Both the position numbers and the translations under genes were made by a program. From contig OX291542.1 in NCBI GenBank assembly GCA_946406115.1, positions 5,232,959-5,296,958 of the forward strand: a stretch of 64,000 nt of DNA, read 5' to 3'. This DNA comes from Apoda limacodes (lineage: Eukaryota > Arthropoda > Insecta > Lepidoptera > Limacodidae). A model generated the notes under the pieces. The model had not been told where the DNA came from. It saw only the letters and a list, made by a program, of their open reading frames with translations, and searched no databases. Shown piece by piece: positions 1-12,200 of the stretch (position 1 is the first letter of the stretch; every line of letters starts with the position of its first letter).

Positions 1-416
1 GTATACACTTTTACAACAAAGTGCCCAATAAAATTCAAAATCTATCAATAAGTAAATTTAAATCTTTTATCAAGCAGGTACTTTGTAAAAAGGCATACTA
101 CAATATTTCAGACTATGAAAATGATAAAAATCCTTGGGACTGATGATGCTCAATTACAGGATGCATAGGTATCATAAAATTGTACGACTAAAAATCTTTT
201 ATTTAAAACATTAATTGTATTTTAGTTTATTTAAGTGTTTTTAAAAGAGTAACTATCGAGTTTCTTGCCGGATTCTTCTCGGTAGAAATCAACAACATTG
301 TGAACCGGCGGGAAGGTGGTAGGGTTCAAAAAATTATATTTTATAACTTTGACGATTCAAAAGTGATTGTAAAATCCTTATTTGAATAAACCATTTTGAC
401 TTTGACTTTGACTTTG
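1..416 (+). mobile_element. LINE-B 3' end with (TTTGAC)n tail
   Basis: This is the last part of a non-LTR retrotransposon. It matches, base for base over long stretches, the 3' end at 46,280-46,709 and the minus-strand copy at 61,955-62,400. The final coding residues (SKFKSFIKQVLCKKAYYNIS) are readable, followed by a 3' UTR and the short tandem tail gactttgactttgactttg. The 5' part lies outside the window. Simple-repeat tails are typical of CR1/Jockey-group LINEs; I did not assign the clade. Confidence 0.85.
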
Positions 417-870
417 TCCTTCCGCCCATCCATCCGACCGCCCGTTTGTCCGTCATCTGTCACCAGGCTGTATCTCATGAACCGTGATAGACAGTTAAAA
501 TTTTCGCAAAAGATATAATTCTGTTGCCGCTATAACAACAAATACTAAAAATCAGAATATTATTTTATTCTCGATATTATATATTATAATTTTCTGGATT
601 TATATTTAAGGAGGCTCCTATACAACAAACGTGATTTTTTTACTCGATTTTGCTCGATATTGATAACGGCAACAGAAAGACTCATAAAATATTCATAGAA
701 TATTTAGTTATATTGTCACTTTAAAAATAAATAATTAAATTTAAATAAAACAACATTTAAGGGGGGCTCCCATACAAAAGACGTTATTTTTTGCGGTTTT
801 TATAGATAATGGTACGAAACTCTTCGTGCGCGAGTCCGACTCGCACTTGGCCGATTTTTTTACCTTAATT
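417..870. repeat. Dispersed repeat ending in gcgcgagtccgactcgcac
   Basis: This stretch begins with ccgcccgtttgtccgtc-like text and ends with 'gcgcgagtccgactcgcac ttggcc' followed by a T run. The same ends recur at 12,480-13,058 and 13,059-13,665, and on the other strand near 24,510-24,565. It is a non-coding interspersed repeat of a kind very common in lepidopteran genomes. No terminal structure proves its class. Confidence 0.6.
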
Positions 871-899
871 GCCGGCCAAACTAAAATGATAATCTTTTA

Positions 900-1560
900 T
901 ATGGAAGAAGAATGAGCTTTTTATTAATGATATTAAGAAAATATTTGGTGACGTAACATTTAAGTGTACTTCAACTCTGCCGATTTTTTTAGTATTCACG
1001 GTGAATTTGGGAGTACGAATAGGTACTACAGCAAATGTTATAATATGCTTTGCTGAGTGACAAAACCAGCAAAATATATGAGACGATGTTTATATTGTTA
1101 ATTGCAAAATTTCCAGATTGAAAACCATTTAAGTACCACTTCAATTTCGAGGTTACGGCGCTGAAAGAAATTTTGAAGGGTTTTCCTGATATAAACGTTG
1201 TTGGTTGCTATTACCACTGGACCCAAGCTATGTGGCGTAATGGGAAAATGTTTGGTAAAATGAAAACCAAATTTAAATAAAGATTATTTGGGTTGCGTTT
1301 GATCTGACCTCTTCTGCCCAATGCAAGTCTTCAAAGTGGCTTGGAAAACATACAATTGCAAAATAACACTAAAGAAACCAATAAAATCAAAAAGTTTTTG
1401 CGTTATGTGAGAAAACAATGGCTGATCAAAAGATATCTTTAAAATTCCTAGCGTTTTTGAAAGCACCGTACGAATAATGTCTGAGAATCATGGCACAGTA
1501 AAAATAATAAAAATCTAAATCAAAATAATAATATGCTAAGGTTGTTAAATAAGTTAAGAA
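900..1560 (+). pseudogene. Decayed MULE transposase fragment
   Basis: Translation near 1150-1260 gives EILKGFPDINVVGCYYHWTQ and then AMWRNGKMFGKMKTK, before stops and frameshifts. The VVGCYxHWTQxxWR pattern is the conserved 'GCYFH' block of Mutator-like (MULE) transposases. The upstream part is badly decayed. A better preserved relative lies in the opposite orientation at 2255-2815. The stretch 1560-2254 between them shows nothing I can name. Confidence 0.6.
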
Positions 1561-2254
1561 AATTAACAAAACTTAAAAATAATACACGTATTCGGTCGAG
1601 AGCAAGTGTCACTATTGAAGATAATGATTTAAGTGGCGCTGGCGGTGGGTCTACGGTTTGAAAGATTAACTACTTACAGAGTTTCTTGTCGGCCATCTTG
1701 GTAGTAATATCATCCCAAACCAATGGTAAAATCTTTAAATTAGATAATTAAATTGACGATATAAATAAATTTGTGCTGTTTAAAAGTCTTCTTAAATAAA
1801 AAAAACATTGGTTTAAGTTTGAATTTATATATGTCGCATACGTCACAAATTATAAGCTTTAAATAAAAAACCTGGGATAGAATAATATTCCCCAATTGCC
1901 AATTCCTAAAGAAATTTCAGAAGTAAGTCAGTATTGGGCGAGAAATTGGTTTATTTAATGCCAAAATACCAGTGAAATTGAGTTACAACGCAGAGGGATT
2001 TCAGTTGCAAGCTTTACTTACATGAAGCTTGAAAAAGTAAAACATTTTTTTTCATGGATGACCCTTAGAAAAAATTATCTCAGCTTATCGAGAGCATGAC
2101 CCACCGTTATGTCGTCATTGACTAGCTCCATTTGCACATGCCTTATGAAGTCATCATTTAATTTTTTTTTTTTTGCCGTGCTTTACTTTTCTTTGCTTGG
2201 CTACCAGACAAATCTTTTAGTACGTTTAGCAAACGAAATATGCAAGTGTTGCTT

Positions 2255-2815
2255 TTATTTAATTTTTTGTTGAGAAGACGGTTCACCAAATACACAAAGA
2301 ATATTACTTATATCTTTTGACAGCCAAAAGCGTTCCACATACTTTATCATCTTTGTAATTTTGGGACTTGGTATCATCATGCTTACCGACTTTATGAATT
2401 CCCAGCCATATGATTTTTTTTCTTTTGGCAGTAATGGCAAAGCAGAGCATAGTGACACTAGTCTTTCTTCTACCTTAGTTTTAATTTTGCCAAACACCTT
2501 ATTACCTTTTTTCCAAATACATTTCGTCCAGTGAAAGTAACAACCAACCACTACAATATTTGGATAAACTTCATTGATTGCATGAAGCCCACTGCGGAAA
2601 CTGTGACTTTATTAAGTTAAACAGTGTGATATATGTACTAATTCTTTTGTCACTAAGCAAAGCAAATATTATTGGCACTACATTTGTAGAATAGGACGTA
2701 CTCCCTACATCACCATGAATAGTAAAAAGTTGGGCAAATGGGGCAGGGCAACTTCTGAAAGTAGCATCGGCAAAAATCTCTTTTACGTCAGATAAAAAGG
2801 TTCTGATGTGTTGAG
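2255..2815 (-). pseudogene. MULE transposase fragment
   Basis: Reading the minus strand from about 2795 gives DVKEIFADATFRSCPAPFAQ followed by LFTIHGD, the first-Asp region of the MULE DDE transposase core. After a frameshift comes VIFALL-like text, and then VVGCYFHWTKCIWKKGNKVF with an open stretch to 2255. The DDE core is incomplete and the frame is broken, so this is a relic. It could have come from the same family as the plus-strand piece at 900-1560. The flank 2816-3170 holds nothing recognisable. Confidence 0.7.
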
Positions 2816-3170
2816 AACAGAAAATTAATATTTTTGTACTTTTAGAACTTTTGAATCTAGAAGCATAAACAAGAATTTGCTTTACAAACTAAATAGTGAT
2901 TTATTATCAGCATCCATATTTACTCTTTGTAAAACTACAAACGAAACATAACATTGTAGTGAATCAACTAATAAGTACATCTTTCTGCAAGCTTTACAAT
3001 GTGAGTAGTTAAATTAAAAAGAGCTTAAGTAATTTTTTACTTGCCTATAGTTTTTCAGATCGCATAAAGGGCACACCGTGTGAACCTATAAGAAGTCCTG
3101 AATTCTGTGACGAGATTTAATTAAAGCTAGTTAGTAACTCCTGAGATAAATATATATATTCATATATCTT

Positions 3171-3495
3171 ACGGAGATATAGCACTTTCTAGTTTGACAG
3201 CAGTCATTCGAAACGAAGATCTTGATGAGATCTATCACTTCTGTATAGAAACTACTAGTCTACTATCAATAGTTTTGGAGATATAGCACTTTCTAGTTTG
3301 ACAGCTGTCATCCGAAACGAAGATCTTGATGAGCTCTATCACTTCTGTAATGAAACTACTAGTCTATGATCGATAGTTACGGAGATATACCACTTTTTAG
3401 TTTGACAGCTGTCATCCAAAACGAAGATCTTGATGAGGTATATTTCTTCTGTAAAGAAACTTCTAGTCTACGATCAATAGTTTTGGAGATATAGG
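3171..3495. repeat. Tandem repeat, 104-bp unit, about 3 copies
   Basis: The phrase 'ggagatatagcac' or a close variant recurs at 3173, 3277 and 3381, with a last partial start at 3485, giving a constant spacing of 104 bp. Units share 'agtttgacagctgtcatc' and 'gaaacgaagatcttgatgag' and differ by scattered substitutions. No coding potential was seen. The following stretch to about 4370 contains only fragments of dispersed repeats. Confidence 0.85.
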
Positions 3496-4369
3496 TAGCC
3501 ATTTTCAAACTATCACTTGGAACAAAGCTTTAAGATTTTGAGTGCAAAACCTTGTTTTCAATTGAACTTGGTTAAAAAGTTTTGGTAAGTATTTATATTC
3601 CGTTTAAACCCTCAGTGCGCAAATCAGACTCACACTTGACGTTTTTTAACTAGAACAACTTCCATTCTTTTAAAAGTCGGTTAAAAAGGAATAATGTTTA
3701 ATTCATTATAAAACCTTCACGAAAACCTCATTTGAGAACCTCCGTTTTTAAAGTCGGTTAAAAGCTTTAATTTTATCATTTTGGGGCAGTGGTCCAACTG
3801 GCCATGCAGTTTTACAACGGGCACTGTAAATTTCGGTTTTCCAATGTTCAACTATTTAGTTGGACTACGGGGAAAAAAATTCCTTGTTTGTACAACTAGT
3901 TGAACAGAATAGTTGGACACAGGGGAACAACCCATAAAAACCTGTAATTTTTCAAAATTTGTATTTTTTAACCTACTGGTTGAAAATTTAAAATGACATG
4001 TTTCACTGGTTTTTGGTAATCATCCCCAACAAATAAAAAGTAATGTCCCAATTGGCTCAACATTGCCCAGCCCAGACTGCTAAAGATTGGTGTTTTTTGT
4101 AGGTTAGGGGCGCTTTGTACAGTTACTCATAGCTACCAGTGTGGTAGCATAGTTGATGGTATTGGTCACCACGCACTGCCAGAGAAGGGCAGGCCGCAAA
4201 CCCCGCGATGCAGTAATTAATGGCACTATCCATCGGGCTCTCGTTGGCGCTGGATTGTCAGCAATTCTAGAAAGAGACAGGGCTTGCACCTAACGACTTA
4301 GAAAGGCCCGATATATATATATATGCCAATAAAAACCCAGGATTTGGGACTGATTTGGGGGAATATAAA

Positions 4370-4590
4370 AAAAGGCTTAAATATGCAATGCTTGGTGATT
4401 CCCACATATTTGAGGCTTTTGGAGTGGTAACCATGGGTTCGTCGGGTCCACAAGCTCAGCAATTTTTTAAAGATCTGTCAATACGCTTGACCGAAGAGCT
4501 GGCGAATATCTTGATCAACGTATAAGCATTGCCGCATGGTAATTCCGCTAGCCTTTTAGCTACGTTGCCGACTGGTAGCAACGATTTGAA
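4370..4590 (+). pseudogene. LINE/RT C-terminal fragment
   Basis: Plus-strand translation around 4420-4580 reads VTMGSSGPQAQQFFKDLSIR, then LTEELANI, and after frame breaks ALPHGNSASLLATLP. This resembles the C-terminal segment found in many retrotransposon polyproteins annotated in insects, with a 'GxxGPxA...F...DL..RL' block and then an 'xxxRGNAASLxGTLP'-like end. It is short and interrupted. The stretch 4591-5925 downstream is AT-rich with no supported gene. Confidence 0.4.
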
Positions 4591-5925
4591 GAGGTTTTTC
4601 TTATACTTAGTTACTTTTAAATTTTATTTGTTTATTTATATGTAGGTTCTGTAAACTCTTACACTAGCTTACAGTTTCTTTTCGTTTGCTGAGATGTACT
4701 AGGGGCGTACCACTACTCTTGCAGCAGCAAGATTCCAGGATGTTTTTCGGGATGTGGGAATCAAACAGAATTCGGGGTGTAACTTATGGTTTATTCACCC
4801 CGCTAATAACTACATCGCCGACAATAGTGGAATATTATAATATTAATTTTTACTAATACATAACTTTTTAGTTTCTGTACTCCTGGACATCAGACATATT
4901 TCATATACTCTTGTATTTTATATTTCATCGTTATCTGGGGGAGTAAGGAGTTGACATCTTTGGATTTTTATTTCTTAATCAAATTATATAAAATCAGTGT
5001 GATTTTTCACATTATCTTACTCGACTTCATTCAACTGACATTATCTTTTTTTCACTATTTTCTTCCAATTGTTTTGGTTTGAAAAAACTCCTTTTTCCTT
5101 ATAAAAATTACCTAACCATAGACACGTGGAAGTTTAAGAGTAAAAAGACTGCATCTCTTCCACTTCCCCTAAATTCCTATCAGGCCGACTTGTTACGGTA
5201 CATATATAACTTAATATTAGTATTTGTGTTCCACATTATAATGTATAATTTATTTAGGAATTTATTAATAATTAAATTTATAATGTTTGATAAAACGGGT
5301 GTAAAAAAAATATATTTTATTAATACATTTCAAAAATTTATAAAATTCTGATTTGTATGTTAAAATTGTTGCTCTTACTGCATCACCTGTATTTGGTTTT
5401 AGTGTTTGCCTCGCACCAATGTGTTTTTTTCTTAATTTTTCAAGTACACTAATAATTTACACTACTGACTTTTTTCGTTCCGCAATTTGCAATTGAAAAT
5501 ATGTACAGTAGTGACCTGCAAAGGCTCTTTAGCCGTCCCGGACTGAATACGGTTGTTTTTTTTTTTTTAATTAAATCTTTGGTCCTTTTTTGTTTGGTGA
5601 AATCTAAACTACGCTAACCGCTCTTATGACAGACGTGTACGTGAACTGACGTTGCGTGAGCGAGGTTTACCAAAACGGCGTTTTCAGTAGGTATATTTAG
5701 TGAAATGCACCCTAAAACGCGAAGTATTTAATAACCCTTAAGGTGATGGGATACCCAAACATGTTAAGTTTCCATGAATTTGATTGATTTTTTTACAGTC
5801 CTGAGTACACTTTTTGACGTGGAAAAAATATGTTATAGTTAAAACCTTAATTAAGTGAATTTGCTAATATAATTTGCCTTTTGAAACCGTTCGCATAAAA
5901 CTTAATTCTGACATTGCTAGAGTAT

Positions 5926-6185
5926 GACACCCTCACAGCCTAGTTGGTAGTGTGGCCGACTGCCGTGGAGAGGGTGTGGGTTCGATTCCCGCATTGGACA
6001 AACATTTGTTTGTCTTGAGTCTGGTTGTCTTCATGTATGATATGTATGTATTTACAAAAAAAAAGTAATATCAATGTATTTGTATCCGTTATCTGGTATC
6101 CATAACACAAGCTTTGCTTACTTTGGGGCCAGACGGCGCTGTGTGTAATGTCCTAATATATTTATTTATTTATTTTATTTATAGC
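5926..6185 (+). mobile_element. tRNA-derived SINE
   Basis: The 5' part resembles a tRNA: an A-box-like segment 'tagttggtagtgtggccg' followed by a canonical pol III B box ggttcgattcc at 5989-5999. A tRNA-unrelated body and an AT-rich (ttta)n tail follow to about 6184. The body is partly repeated in reverse orientation near 7135-7260. The element sits 24 bp before the splice acceptor of the CRAL-TRIO exon at 6209. It is not a tRNA gene, because no closed cloverleaf is seen and a body and tail follow. Confidence 0.75.
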
Positions 6186-6208
6186 GTAAACCGTTAATTT
6201 AATTTCAG

Positions 6209-9200
6209 ATCGCAATTTTTTGGAGGTGACAATAATACAATGCAAGGGTTCCGTGGAGCGCGCAAAGTCCCGCCTGGACAAATACTGCACGCTGAGGACG
6301 ATGCTGCCTAAATTTTTTGACAAAACTAATGCCAGAGAAGAATTCCGGGATTTACATCAGTTATTGTACGTTCGTAGCTTTTAAATAAGACTTGAAAACA
6401 TTATTTAAAAATAGACAGTCGATGCATGTGTGGGAGGCAATAAAGTACTCAGACGGTGATTGGACGCAGAACACAAACAAAAGTATTCACTATATCTACT
6501 AGCTACACCTATTAAAACACTAAGACCTTTCAAAACTACATAAGATGTGGCGATATCCTAAACATTGGTTTCATATGAATGTTGAGGCCGGTATAGGCAT
6601 ACTATAACATACATACCTACATTGTAAATCGTTTATGCAATAGTCCCTAATCCTTGGCAGCCCTGCTAGTCCAGGCTACGGTTGCGATCAGGGTGACGAT
6701 CATACTGGGGATGCGATAACCCCCGGCAGATACCCGGCTACCACAACTGATGACACAGAGACATGGTAACTAACTATGAGCCTCATAGGAAAGCGGTTGG
6801 GCACACAGTCGCTCCTTGTGGAGAAAGTTAATTGAGGCCAGTGTCTAGCAGCGGGCGTCTTAAGGCTGATATGATGATGATGACACAATGGTAGGTATGA
6901 TGACATAATGGTCGATTGTTCTAAAATAATACGTCTCTACCCTGATATGACGTCACTCAAAAATTGTCTCTAGTGTGTAGTGTAAGAATAAAGAGTGCAG
7001 ATTTGAAGAGTTGTATTGCGGAATAGGCTTGCGGTTAGAGCCACAGAGAGGCAGTGGAAGCGGGCTGTTAAAAAGCGACCGTTGCGTTGTGGAAACATAT
7101 TTTTATTAATGATCATAATATTTTAGATAAGTCATACAGCGCAGCGCCGTCCGGTTTTAAACTGAGCGAGACTTGAATGCTTGTATGAATACCAGGCAAC
7201 GGATACAAATAAATTTGTAAATAAATACAGATTCAAGACAAACGCAAATGTATGTATGTTTCTATACCGTCACGGTTTTTATTTAACCAGTGCAGTGGCT
7301 GAAAACACACGCCCACATGTTAATGTGGGGGACACCCTGTTTCCAACAACCACATTAGTCCTGTGTGACAGATGGTGATCCCATCCCCGCAACACTGCTT
7401 CTGATAGCAGTATATCCGGAATTAGGTGGCTTTCTATGTGTCTCATATGGCAAAAATCCTAGCTTTATAGTAATAACCGGTAAAATGAAAGACAAGGGAT
7501 AGCATAATAACTATACCCCTTTTTCAATTCCACACAAACTATAAAAAGTAAGTCAGAATTGGACATGGTTTCTATAGCTAGCTGACCCGGGGAACATTGT
7601 TTTTTTTTTAAAACAACTACCGCACCAACCTATTGTGAAAGAGTGTACTAATTCAGAAACATTTTCTGGCGTGTGCATAACAACTTACCAAAATTGAATT
7701 ACAATCGGTTTACCCTTAGTACGTCAGTACGACTCGCACTTAACCAGTTTTTTCTTTTTCAGAAACCTTTCCCGGCGTGTGCTCAACCACGTACCAAAGT
7801 TTCATTACAATCGGTTTACTCTCATTGCGCGAGTCCGACTCGCACTTGACCTTTTTCAAACCTTGCCTTAACAATAACGAACCCAACAAAAAAAGAATTA
7901 TCCAAATCGGGACAGCAGTTCTCGAGTTTTAGCGAGACAAAGAAACAGCAATTAATTTTTATCTATACATATAAAATGCTTTGTCCTGAATTACTGATGG
8001 ATCAACGCACAGCCCAAACCGCTCATCGTAGAGACCTGAAACTTGGAGGGTGTATTCTTTGTATGACGTAGGCATACGATAAGAAAGGATTTTCCGAAAT
8101 TCTACCTCTAAGGGGGTGAAAAAGGGGGGCAAAGTAACGTGATTCCTTGGTCCAATCTCCTTCAAATTTTGCATAAACCTTTTTTAACAGAATTGGTGGA
8201 AGACGTGTTTCGTATTTTATTGAAATTCATCCCCTAACGGGGTTAAAAAGGAGTAGAAAGTTATTTTGGCGGTCATTTGCTTCGAAGTTGATATCGATAC
8301 TACTTAGTGCTTTTGATTTAAATTACATTTTATTTTGACACATGTTTGACAACTCCATTCGATTTTATTCAAAAAAGGTTAAACTCACTCAAAAACATAA
8401 GCAAATCTTATATAAAATACCTTTAAACGAGCAATTCTTGTATATATGTATTTATATATATAATCTGAATCTCGGAAACGGCTCCGACGGTTTTCATGAA
8501 ATTTAGTATGCAGCGGGTTTCGGGGACAATCAATCGATCTAGCTAGGTTTCATTTTTAGAAAACGTCGTTTTATCCGTGTTTTCAGTCAATGATAAACTA
8601 AAAAGTATGACTCTTCCTGACATCTATTGTCGAGTAGTAATAAGCAACACTAAAGCTACTTGACAATAGATGGCGCTGTTTAAAAAAAAAGAGCAAAGCT
8701 TGGTCCTCCAGGTACTCTTTTTCTACATTAATATTATAAAGCTGAAAAGTTTGTTTGTTTGCTTGAACGCGCTAATCTAAGGAACTACTGGTACTATTTG
8801 AAAAAAATTTCAGTGTTAGATAGCCCATTTATCGAGGAAGGTTATAGGCTATATATCATTACGCTTAGACCAACAGGAGTGGAGCACCAATAAAGAATGT
8901 TTGAAAAGGGGTTTTTTTAGAGCTTCCGCTGAGTGCGCTGCGTAAACGGTTAAAGTTGCGCAAAAATCATATATGCCAGAATTGTTTCCCTTTAAATGTT
9001 CTAAAAAGGAGTCCGCGACACTATAGTATGTCTATCTTCTAAGGTTGGCTCACTATAACCTTTTTATGCTAACCAAATTTGTTTTAAAATAATGCATTAT
9101 TTGCGACGGTGTTTTTATAAACATGATATTAATCCTTATCCAAATAAATACGTTATTCGTCACAAGTATTTCATTTGAAACATAATTGCCCTTTACATCA

Positions 9201-12200
9201 TTCGATTTTAATGAATATCTTAGGACATATCGCAGTTTTAAATTAACATCGCAGCAAAATAATGATCAAGTACTGCACGCGCATTTATGATGTGCAAGGC
9301 CGGCGAACAGTCATGAGGGGGAAGGGCGGTACGTATTATTTAAAAATATTTTCACTGTCTACGTAAACAAAGTCGCGGATTAAAGTTAAAGCCCAAAGTA
9401 ACTATTACTGACTGACTGATCTATCAACGCACAGCTCCAACCACGGATCGAGCCGAAATTTAGCACACATATAGCTATTATGATGTAGGCGTGTGCTAAG
9501 AAAGGATTTTCCAAAACTCACCCCCTAAACAAGTGTTCAAAGTTTGTATGATGCTCGCGAGGTTAATCCATTAGTCAATTAGTTTTAAGTAGTTAATTAT
9601 TTATTATTTTTGAGAAAGAGAGAGAGTGTTAGTAGGTTTTTTCTATAATTGAGGAGTTGCCGTAAGAATCCTACGCCGATAACCAAATTTAGGGCGGGCG
9701 AAGCCGCTGGCAAAAGCTTGTATGTATATAACATAGTATTTTAATGGCCGACCACACACGCAGCTATAATATATATTTAAGTGTTGTATGAATATATTTT
9801 GGCGTATAAATATATTATACTATGTTTCAGCCACGTATTTCTACTGCCTAAGCTCACAGAAGAATACAACAGAGTGGCGATTGTTAAAGCACTTGACAGT
9901 AAAAACGTATCCGCTGCTATATTTTTGGACTTCTACAAATATACACTTATCGTAAGTACTGACCTTGTTCTTTTATAATATAATATAATAGCTGGATATT
10001 CAATCTGTATTTAACCGATCGCCCAGTAAGTTGACTTTAAACTTCTGTTAACATTTTCATCTGTTTCAGTGTGCCGTGTAGCTCCTAAGCTTCTGAAGAT
10101 ATAGCACGTCGTTAGCGTCATCTTAGTGGTCCACGTAGTAGACTACGATCTTTAGACGGTGTAGTAATAACTGGTCTAGATCAAAGAATGCTTTTTAACA
10201 ACCCACATAATAGCATAGCGTTGGAAGAATTAGAGCGATTGAGAAGCACTTTATGCTGGTCGCAAACCGAGGAAACAGAAGAAAGGCCATAAAATTTCCT
10301 TAGTCCTTGCTCTACATTCGTTTTTTGCACATAAACCGTCAACGATGTGGGATTTCATTGTTATTTAGTATTTTTAGAGTTTCTACGTCACTACTCTCTA
10401 CGGTAACACTTACCTATCGATTTCTATCGAGTTTATTTAATGCATAGTTACTTAAACAAAAGGAGAGTTCCCTCCTGGCTAATGGAGAGCCTTGTCATTA
10501 CATATCAAATAAGCCCAAACACGAAGGTTTTACTAGTAATCATTACGGAGTTCTATTATATTTCCTTTGGCTCCATCGTCATTCTCTCGCCACCATTCAT
10601 AATGAAAAAGGCTAGTAGAAACCAATCTAACGAGCTCAAACACGAAAGGTTTGTTAGAAACCATTGAAAAGTTCCAGTATCTACCTCTTGGCTTCCTCAT
10701 CAGATCAGCTTAAAGTTGCCAATTTATAGTATTGACATGTAATCCACATATAACTGCAAAGTTTCAAACTAAAAGGCCGATGCAATTCGGCAAAAACAAG
10801 CAAAAACTCATTTTTACGAAGGAAAAATGTTAACTGCAGCGCCCCTCAGCACCAATCAACCACGAACCCATTACTGAAAACCGCTTCAAAATTGGACTAT
10901 TAGTTGTGAAATAAAATATGGCAACATTGCTTTGCACAAACGAACAAGCAAACAAACATCTCTCACACTAAATTTTTTTTTGAAATTAAATTCTTACCCG
11001 TGCCTTCGTGGGTAAAAATACAACTTATTTTCTACAAGAATCTCTATTTATTTTCAAAATAACCTCCTTTAGCGTGAATAGTCAAACGCTTGGTAAGATT
11101 TTCTACAATTTTCCACATCTCCTCAACAGATATTTTGTTCCACTCGCGTCTAAGAGAAGCCTTCAGCTGGTGACGTCATGGTAAGGTCATTAACTGATCT
11201 TTGAGGCGTAGTACAGACCCTTGCCTCTAACATTAACCATAAACTGTAATCCATTGGATTCAGATCAGGCGAGTGGAGTGGCCATTTTTTTAAACTACTG
11301 AAATCAAGGAAAAGGAAAATTCTAAGCAGCGGAGCGTTGTTTACACTAAACAAACAAAATTATACCCTGCCTTGTCAATCGAGTTATCGCGGCTAACAAA
11401 AACATCAACATTTTTAAGTAAATTGTATGTGTGTAATGTGTACGTACACACGGCGAAGTGTAATTTTAACCGGCCTCACTTCACACTGGCGCAGTGGTTC
11501 AATCTGAACGTTTTTATTAAAGCGCAAAACTGGCTGCCTCACCTTCATCCAGGCCAGAGTCCAGGCCTCGGTAACAAGAGCTAACAACAATAGCTAATAA
11601 CAACTTTTGAAGCTCTGGTTATTTTAATAAATAAATGTTTTCTTTATTGTTTTAGATAGTAGAATACCTAAAGGCTCACGACTACTTCAATGGTGCAGTA
11701 GTGATATTTGACTACCTGGACATCAACGTGGGTGAATTTATATCTGTTGTTAATCCAATAGATATCAGTGAAGCCATTAAACTGTACACGGTTAGTACAT
11801 CTATGTTCTATATTATCAATCTTCTATTATCTATAATCTATATAAAATCATGTTAGCATATTTATATAAGTACATAGAAAATCCCACGCCAATAATCGAA
11901 TTTAGAGCATATTTTTCATAAGTCATGAATAATCTAATAAATGCGTTATCTAATGTATCTAACAGAGTGGCATGAATAAAGATGTCTTTAAAAGTAGTAG
12001 TAGCACAATTTGGCAAAGCACAGCAGTAGGTACCTACAGAATATTATAATGTTGACGAACCCACGGTCCATCCCCTCTCGAGGATTGTCGCTTTTGGTTA
12101 TTAGGTATAATTTTACGTATGACAATTTTTTTTTTAAATTTTTACGTAAAATTTCTCTCGCAACTGAAAGTACTGACAAGATCTTGTAGCTGAAATATTA

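Noticed and set aside
5079..5351. 90-codon plus-strand frame before the CRAL-TRIO exons as a possible first exon
   Set aside because: The composition is that of translated AT-rich DNA, it has no resemblance to a CRAL-TRIO N-terminus, and no in-phase donor was found at a sensible place.
5926..6010. Possible tRNA gene (A-box-like and B-box sequences)
   Set aside because: No full cloverleaf and no acceptor-stem pairing. It is followed by a repeat body and AT-rich tail, and related sequence occurs nearby in reverse. A tRNA-derived SINE fits better.
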